A stretch of 64,000 bases of DNA from Pseudomonadales bacterium (GCA_028285415.1 JANQPF010000013.1:1-64000), one strand, 5' to 3'; positions 18,097-27,620 are shown, numbered from the stretch's first letter. The notes: generated by a model from the letters alone, not told the origin. Program-made: numbers and translations.

Positions 18097-18170
18097 ATCT
18101 TTACACCGTAAACTTATCTTGACACTGGAAATATACAGCGATACCTTGCAGATCTTTCCAACGTAAAGAT
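18097..18170. promoter_or_regulatory. Promoter and probable TetR operator
   Basis: TTGACA at 18119-18124 and TACCTT at 18142-18147, spaced 17 bases, form a good sigma-70 type promoter reading toward the ABA4-like gene. ATCTTTAC (18097-18104) and its exact reverse complement GTAAAGAT (18163-18170) flank it. A second small inverted repeat, TTTAC-acc-GTAAA, lies at 18100-18112. Operator function is inferred from position beside the divergent TetR gene. Confidence 0.55.
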
Positions 18171-18184
18171 TGTCTGGAGCCGCC

Positions 18185-18634
18185 ATGAATCCCGAAACCA
18201 TCTTCAGCTTGTGCGGGGCGCTGGCCATGGCCGGATGGCTGGGCCTGGCGCTGCTGCCCCGCTGGCACATCACCAGGGACTGGCTGGCGCCGGTGGTCGT
18301 GCCGCTGCTCATCGGCGTCGTATATGCCACGCTCATGCTGACTTACATCGATCGGGCACCTGCGGACGGTGGCTTCGGATCCCTTGCCGCGGTTGCCGCG
18401 CTCTTCACGGTGCCTGAACTGTTGCTTGCCGGGTGGATTCACTACCTCGCTTTCGATCTCTTCGTGGGCGCCTGGATCGTCAGCGACGCGCAGCGGAGCG
18501 GTGTGCCACATCTCCTGATTATGCCGTCGCTGCTGGCAACGTTCATGGCCGGGCCCGCAGGGTTGTTGCTCTACTGGATCTGCAAACTCATCTGGGGCCA
18601 GTTCGCCCCCAGAACGACGGAGGTCTCATCATGA
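18185..18634 (+). CDS. ABA4-like family membrane protein
   Basis: 149 residues from ATG 18185, with GGAG five bases upstream. Four membrane segments. The C-terminal part, LLAGWIHYLAFDLFVGAWIV followed by GVPHLLIMPSLLATFMAGPAGLLLY, matches the ABA4-like (DUF4281) family. In plants ABA4 is needed for neoxanthin formation; in bacteria the role is not established. Its TGA overlaps the next start (ATGA), so the two membrane proteins are made together, probably under the divergent TetR protein. Confidence 0.85.
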   Translation: MNPETIFSLCGALAMAGWLGLALLPRWHITRDWLAPVVVPLLIGVVYATLMLTYIDRAPADGGFGSLAAVAALFTVPELLLAGWIHYLAFDLFVGAWIVSDAQRSGVPHLLIMPSLLATFMAGPAGLLLYWICKLIWGQFAPRTTEVSS

Positions 18635-19461
18635 GTACCATTCTGGAATCGACGCCTCACAGCGCGGGCTTTCGCTTGGCACAGCTGGCTCGGGACGTTC
18701 AGCCCGTCTGGTACTACCTGGTGATCGGTAACCTGGCGTTGATGGCATTCTGCATCGCCGCAGCCGGCATCGACCCGCGCCTCCTGCATGGCGTCTCAGT
18801 GTGGACCAAGCCCGCCAAGTTTGCGCTGTCCCTGGCGGTCTATTTCGCCACGCTCATGTGCTTCGTGCGCTATCTACCACATGGCTACCTGAAGACCCTG
18901 GGTGGACGGCTGCTGGTTCAGGTCACCGCCTGGTGCGCGGTGCTCGAGATGTTATACATCACGGCGCAGGCTGCCCTGGGTGAGGCATCTCACTTCAATA
19001 CCGGCACGCCTTTTCACGCACTGATGTATTCCCTCATGGGCCTGGGTGCAACGCTCCTGGTTCTGGCACTCGCCTGGATGGGCTGGGTCATCGGTCGGGC
19101 CAACCGCCTCGACAATCACCTGGTGCTGGCGGTGGTTGTCGGGTTGTTCCTGACGTTTGTACTCGGCGGTGGTTTTGGCGGCTACCTCGGAAGCATGTCG
19201 CAGCACTGGGTTGGCGGCGTTGCGTCCGACGCCAACGGCATTGTGCTCTTCAACTGGGCCCGGGATGGCGGTGATCTCAGAGTTGCGCATTTCTGGGGTA
19301 TGCACGCCATGCAGTTCATACCGCTTCTCGCACTTTGCCTGCCGGCACAGCTATCGAACGCCTGGAAACTTGCCGGCGTCATGGCCGGTTCCGCCGCCTA
19401 CGCGGCGTTCGCCACCTTCACTTTCTACCAGGCGCTGGAGGGGCTGCCCTTCATCAGCTGA
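18631..19461 (+). CDS. Multi-membrane-segment protein of unknown function
   Basis: 276 residues from ATG 18631 (4-base overlap with the preceding stop). Seven or so hydrophobic helices; conserved-looking features are WTKPAKFALSLAVYFATLM and the histidines in VAHFWGMHAMQF near the C-terminus, which could bind a cofactor or metal. I do not recognise a named family. Coupled to the ABA4-like protein and probably controlled by the divergent TetR gene, it may act on a membrane-soluble substrate. No transporter signature is visible. Confidence 0.75.
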   Translation: MSTILESTPHSAGFRLAQLARDVQPVWYYLVIGNLALMAFCIAAAGIDPRLLHGVSVWTKPAKFALSLAVYFATLMCFVRYLPHGYLKTLGGRLLVQVTAWCAVLEMLYITAQAALGEASHFNTGTPFHALMYSLMGLGATLLVLALAWMGWVIGRANRLDNHLVLAVVVGLFLTFVLGGGFGGYLGSMSQHWVGGVASDANGIVLFNWARDGGDLRVAHFWGMHAMQFIPLLALCLPAQLSNAWKLAGVMAGSAAYAAFATFTFYQALEGLPFIS

Positions 19462-19578
19462 CCCACCGCTCCGTTGAGCGAGTTGTCAGAGCACCGCACG
19501 GCATGTTGATTCCCCAGTACAAGAGGCGGATACTGGCTGCAAGACTGCAGTGCTTGCAGAACGAGGGGGAGCAGCCAC

Positions 19579-19944
19579 GTGGAAAACCTTGTCATCGGAT
19601 ACGTCAACATCTTTGTTTCCAAGTTCGACACAGCGGTTGCGTTCTACCGTGACACCCTGGGCCTCACGCCGCAAACGGTGGATCCAGATTTTGGCTACGC
19701 CTCATTCCAGGCTGGCAATATAAGCTTTGCACTCGCGAAGGCTGACGATCTTGCACTCATTGGACGCCACACCGGCGTAGGCTTCATCGTCGAAGACATC
19801 AACGCGGCCCACGAGACGCTGGTCGAACGCGGCGTCGAATTCGAAATGCCGCCAACGCGGCAGCCCTGGGGCGGGATTCTGGCCCTCTTCAAAGATCCGG
19901 ACGGGAACGTCTTCTATCTCGACCCGGGACATTCTGCGATGTAA
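19579..19944 (+). CDS. VOC/glyoxalase-fold protein
   Basis: 121 residues from a GTG with GGGGGAG upstream. The paired beta-alpha-beta-beta-beta units of the VOC superfamily are seen: NIFVSKFDTAVAFYRDTLGL in the first half, GFIVEDINAAHETLVERGVEF and FKDPDGNVFYLDPG in the second. Family members include glyoxalase I, ring-cleaving dioxygenases and fosfomycin-resistance proteins. The C-terminal Glu usually binding metal is replaced by Asp (YLDPG). It lies 38 bases before the DyP-P450 gene and could be in the same transcript. Confidence 0.82.
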   Translation: MENLVIGYVNIFVSKFDTAVAFYRDTLGLTPQTVDPDFGYASFQAGNISFALAKADDLALIGRHTGVGFIVEDINAAHETLVERGVEFEMPPTRQPWGGILALFKDPDGNVFYLDPGHSAM

Positions 19945-19982
19945 CCGGGATCGCAGGCACCGGCAACACACAGGGAGGAGTC

Positions 19983-22900
19983 ATGCCAAAACAACCCAAG
20001 GTCACCGCACTGCCTGGCGCGCGTCGCACGGCGCCCGATGTCGTCAGCAGGAACCTGGTCAACAACACCGAGCTGACGCTCATGATGCCGGTCAAACCCG
20101 GTTTCATCCCAACCCGCGACACGGTGACCTACGCCACCCGCGCGCGCCTGACGATGGAAGCGTTCCATGGGTTCCGCCAGATTGCGCGCGAGGCTTCGAT
20201 GCAACATCCCTTCTCGGATGTCGTAGAGCGTATTGCGACGATCCAATCGTATCGACTGTCGCTATTGGAAAACGATACGAAGCTGCTCCTGGCGGTGTCC
20301 TTCGATCAGCCATGGGAGCCGTACATCCGGCGCATCTGGCGGGATACGGGCCCGTTTCTCGACGCCATCATCTGCAACTGTGTCGACTACGACCAGTACG
20401 CAAGTCCCAACGGTTTCGAGGCATTTTCCCGCTGGGTGCGGAAAACCCAGGTGCCTGCCGACTTTTTCTACATTGCCGACAACCTGACGGTCGACGATCG
20501 CAACTATCTCGATCTCATGGAGCAACGCCAGCGTGAGGGTCTTGCCAGCAACCGCGAGCTCGACATCGCGCGCATGCGCCTGCCCGACCTGGAAGACAAA
20601 GCAGAGGCCGAGCGCAATCGAGACCTGCCGGAAGCCATCGCCATGGGCCTACGAGCGCTGGGCGTACTTTATCGTCTCAACGATCTCTTCCCGAACGTCG
20701 AAGGCAGCAAAGACCACGAGTATTTCCACCATGCAACGCGCCGGCTCCTGCATGGTTTCGACTCGCAGCTGGTGCAGGGCCGCCAGCGCGAGGTGCTGTT
20801 CCGAGCCGAACTCGCCTGGTTCGAGCAGGAGATCAAACCGCCGCGGAAACCGAGAATCCGCAAGCGACCTGGAGCCGGGGTCATCCAGGGGGGCATCCTG
20901 GAACCCTACCGCGAAGTGTCCCACGGTGTGCTGCTGCTCATGCGGATTCGCAACCTCAGCGATGCCTGTCGCTTCATTGCCGAGCTGCCCGTCACCGCCG
21001 CCGGGCGCGAACCGGACAAACGCGCCCCGCGTTACAACATCGGTTTTACCTACAACGGTCTGGTACAGCTGCAGGCGGACCCGGCGGATCTTGCGGACCT
21101 GCCGCAGGAGTTCAAGGAAGGCATGGCGGCACGCGCCGGCATGCTCGGTGACGTACGCACCAACCATCCCGACAACTGGAACCTGCCGGACCGGCTTGGT
21201 GAGCGCGCCGACAACGTCGCCAAGGTTGAGATGTCGAGCGTCGACTTCGTGATACAGATCCGCTGCTCGCGCCGGGGTTCAGATTACGTCGGCGAATGGG
21301 GACCGGGGCACCCGCTCTACGCGACCGTGCAGCAGCTTGCACGCGATACCGGATGGTCCGGCGTGCAACTGCTTGCCATTCAAGCGATGGGCCATCAGCG
21401 CGACACGTTGAAGCGCACCGAGCACAAGATCCGCGAGCACTTCGGCTTCATCGACGGCATCAGCCAGCCCGACATCAAGGAAAACCCGGATCTCGAGAGC
21501 GACACCTGGAACAACGACGGCGCCGTCGGCGACGTGCTGCTCGGCCACGGCAACAGCTACGGCGACCCCGCCTATCCCGAGAACGCACGCGGCGGATTCC
21601 TCGACAACGGTTCTTTCCTCGTCATTCGCAAACTGAAGCAGGACGTTGCGGCGCTGAACAAACGCCTCCCCGGAGACCGCGCACAGCGGCGGCAGCGCCT
21701 CGCGAAAATGATGGGACGCCATCAGGACGGGCGGCCGCTGGTGCGTCATCGAAACGGTGACTACAACAACTTCGATTTTGACAAAGATCAGAACGGGGAC
21801 AAGTGCCCCATCCACTCGCACGTTCGCCGCATGAATCCTCGCGAGTTCAAGCCGGTGATCGGCGAAGATCGCGGTGGTCGGATTCGCGTGCCGCGCATCG
21901 TGCGCCGGGGAATGTCGTACGGTGAAACCGTCACCGACGACAATTTGGACGCCGATCGCGGCCTGGTGTTCATGGCTTACAACGCGAGCCTTGCGGAGCA
22001 GTTTGAGGTGCTCCAGCGCTGGCTCAGCGGCGGCAACTCCAGCGGGGGGTACAGCGGCCAGGCAGATCCGTTCATGGGGGTGCCCGAGTACGGTAAAAAG
22101 AGCACGTTCCGCTACGTGGATGGCGGCAAGCTGATCCATCAGCACATGCAGGACGAGAAAGACCCGCAACCCATCGTCAAGCTCGAGTGGGGTTTGTACC
22201 TTTTTGTCCCTTCGATGCGCACGCTCAAAAGCCTGACGAATCCCGTCGGCCGACCGAGTCTGGTCGAGCGAGGAGAGGCCATCATCAAAGATCTCGAGCG
22301 CCTGGCAGCGGAGCAGGCGCTCGGCTTCCCGCGCAAAGACCATGAGGTCTGCGTCTACCAGCGTTGGAAAGCCGTTCTCGAGGACGTGCAGCCTTCTCGC
22401 GAGGAAGATCTGGACGCCGTATGGGCGGCGGTGCGCGCGAAACACGGAGGCGTTCTGCGAACACCTTACGGCGTGCTGGTCGGCAGCGAGCGCCTGGTGC
22501 GCGAGGTATTTGCAGACGACGGCCGCAGGTTCTCCGTGCGCAAATACTGGTGGCGACTGCGCAAATCGTTTGGCGACATCTACCTCAGCATGGATCCACG
22601 CCCGAAGGCATTTCCCGGCAAAGATCCGTCTCAGCCGCCCAGGCAGCAGCCGTACCACAAGCAGGTCAAATACGGCGACTATCAACGGCGCGGCGAGGAG
22701 GTCAACGCGCTCCTTCACAGCTTCGGTGAGGCGTGGGCGTTCGACCCGGCATACCGCTATACGAGCGAAAAGTTTGGACCGGAATTTCCAGTCGGGGTGC
22801 AGGGCAACCTGCGCGTCCGGGACCTCGTGCACGTGGTTCTCGGCGAGCTTTCACGCGACTGGTTCGGCATACCGAATTCGAGGGAGATTCACGTTGGCGG

Positions 22901-23672
22901 CGAACCCACGGTCGATCGCCCGGACACCCTCCACTGTCCCTATCACTTCATCTCATCGTCCCGTTATGCGTTTTCACCCAATCCAGGTCCGGCGGCCGTA
23001 GACGAAGGTAAGGACCACGGATCGCGGCTGCAGGCGGCGACGCTGAAGTGGGTTCGACGGATCAAAGCTGATCCCAAGAAAAACCCCACTCCGATCGGCG
23101 GTGAGCTCTTCAGAATCATGGGTGACAAGCCGACACAGCTGGCAAGCGAGCTGATCGGAGCGATGCACGGTTTCCTGCCGTCTACGCTCGGCAACCTGTT
23201 GAAGGCCATCGACATGTGGTCTAACGACGGTAACCTGTGGCGAATTCAGGAAGACTACTTGAACGACGGCGGCGTTGATCCCCTGACGCGCGCCAACTCC
23301 GCCATTCGTGATCCGCTGCTGCGCGCGCTGCAATACCGGCCGGTACCCGATCAGCTGCACCGCATCGTGGTAGACCGTCACGTACAGCTCGGGCGCGAAG
23401 CGCTCGAACCCGGTGATACCGTCGTGATCGGCATCGGCTCGGCGTCAGCGGAGCTTCTCGAGAAAGGCCGCGCGGACGCAACGTGGGTGTTCGGGGGGGA
23501 CTACTACGGTAAAAACGCCGGGACCCACGGGTGTCCGGGGCAGAAGATTGCGATGGGTGTCATGCTGGGAATCACCGCGGCGCTCCTCGACGCCGGACAG
23601 CTGCGGGCGGAGGCGCCGCCGTTGATCCTGACGCTCATGTCCCGCGCGGAGGAGGTTGATCAGGAGGTGTGA
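19983..23672 (+). CDS. DyP-type peroxidase fused to a cytochrome P450-like domain
   Basis: 1229 residues; GGAGGA precedes the ATG. Residues 1-300 are an extra N-terminal region with a ferredoxin-like flavour (KLLLAVSFDQPWEPYIRRIW). About 305-745 is a full DyP peroxidase of the fungal-like subgroup: YNIGFTYNGLVQL, distal Asp491 in GFIDGISQP, proximal His613 in HSHVRRMNPR and distal Arg659 in DRGLVFMAYN. About 780-1229 resembles a cytochrome P450: entry region YGVLVGSERLVREVFADDGR, an I-helix-like GAMHGFLPST, and the haem-thiolate loop GTHGCPGQ (Cys1184). The K-helix ExxR is replaced by Arg1114-Ala-Leu-Gln1117. No signal peptide. A DyP could consume peroxide or feed an activated species to the P450 domain; that is inference. 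The 3' end overlaps the converging cyclase gene by 13 bases. Confidence 0.88.
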   Translation: MPKQPKVTALPGARRTAPDVVSRNLVNNTELTLMMPVKPGFIPTRDTVTYATRARLTMEAFHGFRQIAREASMQHPFSDVVERIATIQSYRLSLLENDTKLLLAVSFDQPWEPYIRRIWRDTGPFLDAIICNCVDYDQYASPNGFEAFSRWVRKTQVPADFFYIADNLTVDDRNYLDLMEQRQREGLASNRELDIARMRLPDLEDKAEAERNRDLPEAIAMGLRALGVLYRLNDLFPNVEGSKDHEYFHHATRRLLHGFDSQLVQGRQREVLFRAELAWFEQEIKPPRKPRIRKRPGAGVIQGGILEPYREVSHGVLLLMRIRNLSDACRFIAELPVTAAGREPDKRAPRYNIGFTYNGLVQLQADPADLADLPQEFKEGMAARAGMLGDVRTNHPDNWNLPDRLGERADNVAKVEMSSVDFVIQIRCSRRGSDYVGEWGPGHPLYATVQQLARDTGWSGVQLLAIQAMGHQRDTLKRTEHKIREHFGFIDGISQPDIKENPDLESDTWNNDGAVGDVLLGHGNSYGDPAYPENARGGFLDNGSFLVIRKLKQDVAALNKRLPGDRAQRRQRLAKMMGRHQDGRPLVRHRNGDYNNFDFDKDQNGDKCPIHSHVRRMNPREFKPVIGEDRGGRIRVPRIVRRGMSYGETVTDDNLDADRGLVFMAYNASLAEQFEVLQRWLSGGNSSGGYSGQADPFMGVPEYGKKSTFRYVDGGKLIHQHMQDEKDPQPIVKLEWGLYLFVPSMRTLKSLTNPVGRPSLVERGEAIIKDLERLAAEQALGFPRKDHEVCVYQRWKAVLEDVQPSREEDLDAVWAAVRAKHGGVLRTPYGVLVGSERLVREVFADDGRRFSVRKYWWRLRKSFGDIYLSMDPRPKAFPGKDPSQPPRQQPYHKQVKYGDYQRRGEEVNALLHSFGEAWAFDPAYRYTSEKFGPEFPVGVQGNLRVRDLVHVVLGELSRDWFGIPNSREIHVGGEPTVDRPDTLHCPYHFISSSRYAFSPNPGPAAVDEGKDHGSRLQAATLKWVRRIKADPKKNPTPIGGELFRIMGDKPTQLASELIGAMHGFLPSTLGNLLKAIDMWSNDGNLWRIQEDYLNDGGVDPLTRANSAIRDPLLRALQYRPVPDQLHRIVVDRHVQLGREALEPGDTVVIGIGSASAELLEKGRADATWVFGGDYYGKNAGTHGCPGQKIAMGVMLGITAALLDAGQLRAEAPPLILTLMSRAEEVDQEV

Positions 23673-26611
23673 ACGCCGTTGCCGGTTCTCGACAGGCCCA
23701 GACGTTGAAACGCCGCGGCCGCGCGCTCTGCGCGGACCGCAGCTTCCGCGCTATCACCTACCGCTGCGGCAAGCTCAGCGCCACACTCATCGTTCAAAGC
23801 AGCCTCGCGCAACGAGCTCCGCTGCAGGGCCGACTTCTCTGCCCGGGCCAGATAGTGCCCGGGCGGGTGCGTCCAGCCTTCCGCGGCTGAGGTCCTGGCG
23901 GCAGCGCGCGCGGCAATGGCAATACCAAAACCATCTCCCTGTCGCGCTCGGCGAAACGCGCGGGCAACATATTTACGCACGTCTTGCTCGCGGCCAAGCG
24001 CCGCGCATCCCTCCGCCAGCCACCCGTAGTTGAGCGACAGGAACTGACCCTGCCCCGAGTTTTCGAGCCAGGCCGTCGTTTCGATGAGCGCATCGACGTG
24101 CCGCGCATCACCAGACTGGCGCCATCGCGCATAGGCGATGACCACGCTGCCCATGCCGAAGAGATAGAAGTTAGTGAACCGTTCCGACAGGGTCCGGACC
24201 CGTTCCGCAGTCTCGATCGCCGTGCCCCAGTCCTCCCGCCAGAGCGCAACCCCCGCAATCTTCGCTTCGACGTTGATCGAGGTGGGATTGTTGTGCCACT
24301 GCGAGAGGTAACGTTTAGCCAGGGTGAACTGCTCGTCCGCGCCCGCGAAATCACCCTGATCGCCGAGCACCATCCCCAGGCAGCCGAGCGTATAAGCCAT
24401 CGCCAGCGATTCGCTGCTCGCAGGCTTGACCGAACCGTGTTTGCGCAACACTTTCTGCAAGAGCGCAATGGCAGCCACGTGATCGCAACTCGATGCCGTT
24501 GCCTGGCCGAGCGTTCTATCCGTCTCATCAACCAGCCGCGTGTGGCCACACTCCTGCGCGAGCGTGCGGGCTCGATAGTAGTAACGCAGCGCCTCACGGG
24601 GTAACCCGAGGCCATACTTCACCGTACCGAGCCAGTAGTTCACGTTGGCCTGGCCTTTCAGGTCGTGGCGCTCCTCGGCCAGGGTCATCATGCGGTGCAG
24701 CAGCGGCAGCTCTTCGTCGCTGGGATCGAGAATCGCGGCAATATTGAGACGCCGCGCGAGACTCATGATGTGACGGTAGTTGCCGGTGGAAACCTCCGCC
24801 GAATCCAGAAGCTCAATGGCAAGCCGAAACTGCGAACGCGCAAGGGCAAGCGCCGGCGCAGCCAGCGCGCGGTTGCCCGCCAGCTCGGCAAAGTGCACGG
24901 CCTCATTGCGCATGCCTGCTCCGGCAAAGTGGTACGCGAGCGCTTCGAGGTATTTACTTTCTCCCTCGCCTGAGTCGATGAGCGCCTGAGCAATGGTGCG
25001 GTGCAGGCGGCGCTTTTCGCGCAAGCCAATCAAGTCGTAGACAATTTCCCGGGTCAGCCCATGCTTGAAATGCCATTCCTCCTGCTGGCCGGGAAAGAGC
25101 AGGTCCAGCACCATCAATCCAGCCAGCGCCTCGACCCCCTCGAACTCGGCAACCTTCTGTAGTAACCATAGCGGCGCGGAGCTGCCGAAAACCGCGGCAA
25201 CTTCGACAATCTGTCTGGCCATCGGATCAAGCTGCAGACAGCGTGATTGGACCAGGCTGTACAGCCATTGAGGCGCGTGCTCTACCGGGCTGGGGGCATG
25301 ATCCAGACGATCCACGGACGAGGCCTGGCAAAGCTCTTCGAGGTACAGCGGATTGCCGCCGGCAAGCCCACAGATTTTGCCGCGAACAAACGGGTCCACG
25401 CTCGGCAGCAGCATCTGTATCGCTTCGTCCACTTCAACGTCGCTCAGCCCATCGAGCGGAATGATCTCCGCCTCGGCGAGCATGCTGGACTCCTGTTCAT
25501 CCAGATCGCGGCGGGCGAGCAGAATCATGATCGGCAGCTCTATCCGCGGCACCAGCTCGGCAATGAGGCGTTTCGACGCTTCGTCGGCCCACTGCCAGTC
25601 ATCGAGAAAAAGTACCAGCGGAGCCTGGCGGGCCAACGTCTCCATGCGTTTGAGCAGCATGCCACTCAACGCTGCCTGATCGTCGAAGCCTTCGACAGTC
25701 TCAGCACCCTGGTCACCCGTGAGTAAGTCCGGATGGTTGCTCAGCAGGTTGTGAAACGCGCCGAGCGGTCGAGCAATATGTTCCGCTTCGCAGTAGCCGC
25801 TGAGCACCATGACCTCGGCCATCGCGGGCTGATGCAGGAAGTGTTCTACCAGGCGCGACTTCCCCACGCCCGGGGAACCCACAAGGTAAACCGTCACCGA
25901 CACGCCTGAACGGACTGCCGCCCAACGCTGCTCGAGCAGCGCAAGTTCCGTATCCCGGCCGACAAAACTCAGACGGCTGCGCTTGCGCCGCGCCTGGTAG
26001 CGGTTGGCAACGGGATTCGCGCCGGACACCGGATAAGCGGGCACGCGCCCGGCAAAGCCCCTGAGTTCGAGACGGCGAATGGGACCGCAATCGAAGTACG
26101 CTTCCGATCCGCGAAGACTCTCGGCACAAACGAGAATCTCGTCTTCTGCCGCCGCCGCAGAGAGCCGCTGACAGAGGTTGGTGACTTCACCACTCAGCTG
26201 GTAGCTGCCGCCGTAAACGTCGCCCTCCTGCACGAACACGAGCCCGGCGTGGACGCCGCTGTGCAGACGTAGCCGTAGTCGCGATAACTCGGGTGTGTCG
26301 AACTGGAGGGAGCGCACCGCTGCGTGCAGATCAAGCGCCGCGTTGACGGCAAGACGGACGTCCTCTTCTCCCGCATTGGGAAAGCCGAACATGGAAAGCT
26401 GGCCGTCGCCGTGGACCTGCAGAAGCGTACCGCCGTGACGTGGGATGATCTCACGGCACAGCCGCCGGAGCTCCGCTAACAGCTCCGCGTATATTTCCGC
26501 TTCGAGATTCGCCGCGTACGCACTGGAATCAGACAGATCGGCATAAAACACCGCCACGTACCGCCGCTGTCGCGACACCTCTGACGGAACTGACGTTCCA
26601 CCGCTTTCCAC
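23660..26611 (-). CDS. Class III nucleotide cyclase / AAA ATPase / TPR protein
   Basis: 983 residues from a GTG with GGGAG close upstream. An N-terminal cyclase homology domain (about 15-195) keeps both metal aspartates (Asp25 in YADLSDSS, Asp69 in HGDG) and the transition-state Asn145 and Arg149, so it may be active. Next is an AAA-type domain with Walker A GSPGVGKS (245-252) and Walker B LFLDDWQWAD (Asp337-Asp338). The C-terminal half consists of TPR-like helical repeats. The arrangement matches cyclase-MalT/LuxR-like signalling ATPases without the DNA-binding domain. It lies 108 bases beyond the pilus operon on the same strand and could be co-expressed, but no shared role can be shown. Confidence 0.87.
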   Translation of the reverse strand: MESGGTSVPSEVSRQRRYVAVFYADLSDSSAYAANLEAEIYAELLAELRRLCREIIPRHGGTLLQVHGDGQLSMFGFPNAGEEDVRLAVNAALDLHAAVRSLQFDTPELSRLRLRLHSGVHAGLVFVQEGDVYGGSYQLSGEVTNLCQRLSAAAAEDEILVCAESLRGSEAYFDCGPIRRLELRGFAGRVPAYPVSGANPVANRYQARRKRSRLSFVGRDTELALLEQRWAAVRSGVSVTVYLVGSPGVGKSRLVEHFLHQPAMAEVMVLSGYCEAEHIARPLGAFHNLLSNHPDLLTGDQGAETVEGFDDQAALSGMLLKRMETLARQAPLVLFLDDWQWADEASKRLIAELVPRIELPIMILLARRDLDEQESSMLAEAEIIPLDGLSDVEVDEAIQMLLPSVDPFVRGKICGLAGGNPLYLEELCQASSVDRLDHAPSPVEHAPQWLYSLVQSRCLQLDPMARQIVEVAAVFGSSAPLWLLQKVAEFEGVEALAGLMVLDLLFPGQQEEWHFKHGLTREIVYDLIGLREKRRLHRTIAQALIDSGEGESKYLEALAYHFAGAGMRNEAVHFAELAGNRALAAPALALARSQFRLAIELLDSAEVSTGNYRHIMSLARRLNIAAILDPSDEELPLLHRMMTLAEERHDLKGQANVNYWLGTVKYGLGLPREALRYYYRARTLAQECGHTRLVDETDRTLGQATASSCDHVAAIALLQKVLRKHGSVKPASSESLAMAYTLGCLGMVLGDQGDFAGADEQFTLAKRYLSQWHNNPTSINVEAKIAGVALWREDWGTAIETAERVRTLSERFTNFYLFGMGSVVIAYARWRQSGDARHVDALIETTAWLENSGQGQFLSLNYGWLAEGCAALGREQDVRKYVARAFRRARQGDGFGIAIAARAAARTSAAEGWTHPPGHYLARAEKSALQRSSLREAALNDECGAELAAAVGDSAEAAVRAERAAAAFQRLGLSRTGNGVHTS

Positions 26612-26719
26612 AGGCTCCCAACCCTTCCTCCTGGGTCGTACAGCTTACGGAACTCCGCGCGCAAAAGCACTCCTCGAAGACCAGGCGCTATGGCCATGAG
26701 TCCGTATCTGGAGCTGACT

Positions 26720-27616
26720 TCAGCTGCGCTTTTCGCTCTTGCGGGCGTCCACCGCCGAGGCGAGGTCGGCAATGCGGCGCATGACGGTCGGGCGCAAGGA
26801 CGCGGCACCGTGTGGCGCGCTGATGAGGAAACGCTGATACGCGCGCATGGCATCTTCCAGGCGTCCCAGGCGTTCGAGCGAGTACGCGCGGTTCAGGTGC
26901 ACCGCTGCCGCTTCCGCATCAATCTGCTCGGCAACCGCAATGTACTGCAACGCGCCGATGTGGTTGTCGAGTTCCTGTTCGAGGACCGCAAGCTGTACCC
27001 AGATGTCGGCCACGGCCGAGTTTTTGGCGACGGCGGTATCCAGCATACGCCGGGCCTGGCCATGATTACCGATGGAGAGATACGCGGTGCCTGCCCAGAA
27101 CCACGGCTGCCAGTCCGGATGCTCCCGCTCTGCAAGAGGCTTCAGTAGCGGCGCAAGGGTCACGAGCGCTGCGCTCGAGGCATCGTCCAGAATATGCAGC
27201 CGCGCAAGCGTTAGACGGGCTTCACGATGCAGCGGAAACTCGTCGACGTAGGACTCGAGCTCGGCACGCATCACGGCAACGTCGTGGGTGGCCAGCAGAT
27301 TATCGCGCAGCTGATCAAACGCGCGCTCAGCCGCGGCGCTGAGCGTGCCGACCGGCACCCGGCCGACGCTGGGTTCATGCGTGCGGACGACCTCCGCACG
27401 GCGTGGATGACCGATGATCTTGGCTTCATCCGCCTTCGCCTGTGGCGCGGACTCGATGCCCTCAAAGAGCGTCTGCAGCGCTTCACGCGCCGCCGCCGCA
27501 TGCGCTTCGGATTGCGCGAGGTCTTCCTGATCAGCGGCAACCAGATCAGCCACCTCGGTGTCGGCAACCGACGCCGTACACATCAGCACGAGCAATAAGA
27601 CGGACAGTTTACGCAT
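26720..27616 (-). CDS. Exported TPR protein of the MSHA-type operon (MshN position)
   Basis: 298 residues from ATG 27616, where a signal peptide (to SVA, about residue 18) begins; an ATG seven codons earlier is less likely. After an acidic, Ala-rich linker come TPR-type repeats: EARLTLARLHILDDASSAAL, WFWAGTAYLSIGNHGQARRM, ADIWVQLAVLEQELDNHIGA and AVHLNRAYSLERLGRLEDAM. In Vibrio MSHA loci a TPR protein, MshN, follows the secretin gene, and this fits by position. It may stabilise secretin assembly in the periplasm. It starts almost at the stop of mshL (27621), overlapping none of it. Confidence 0.75.
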   Translation of the reverse strand: MRKLSVLLLVLMCTASVADTEVADLVAADQEDLAQSEAHAAAAREALQTLFEGIESAPQAKADEAKIIGHPRRAEVVRTHEPSVGRVPVGTLSAAAERAFDQLRDNLLATHDVAVMRAELESYVDEFPLHREARLTLARLHILDDASSAALVTLAPLLKPLAEREHPDWQPWFWAGTAYLSIGNHGQARRMLDTAVAKNSAVADIWVQLAVLEQELDNHIGALQYIAVAEQIDAEAAAVHLNRAYSLERLGRLEDAMRAYQRFLISAPHGAASLRPTVMRRIADLASAVDARKSEKRS

Positions 27617-27620
27617 GACG

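Noticed and set aside
21279-22832. A 517-codon open frame on the minus strand inside the DyP-P450 gene
   Set aside because: It lies opposite the conserved DyP motifs and P450 start, has no recognisable motif, and is typical of antisense frames in GC-rich genes.
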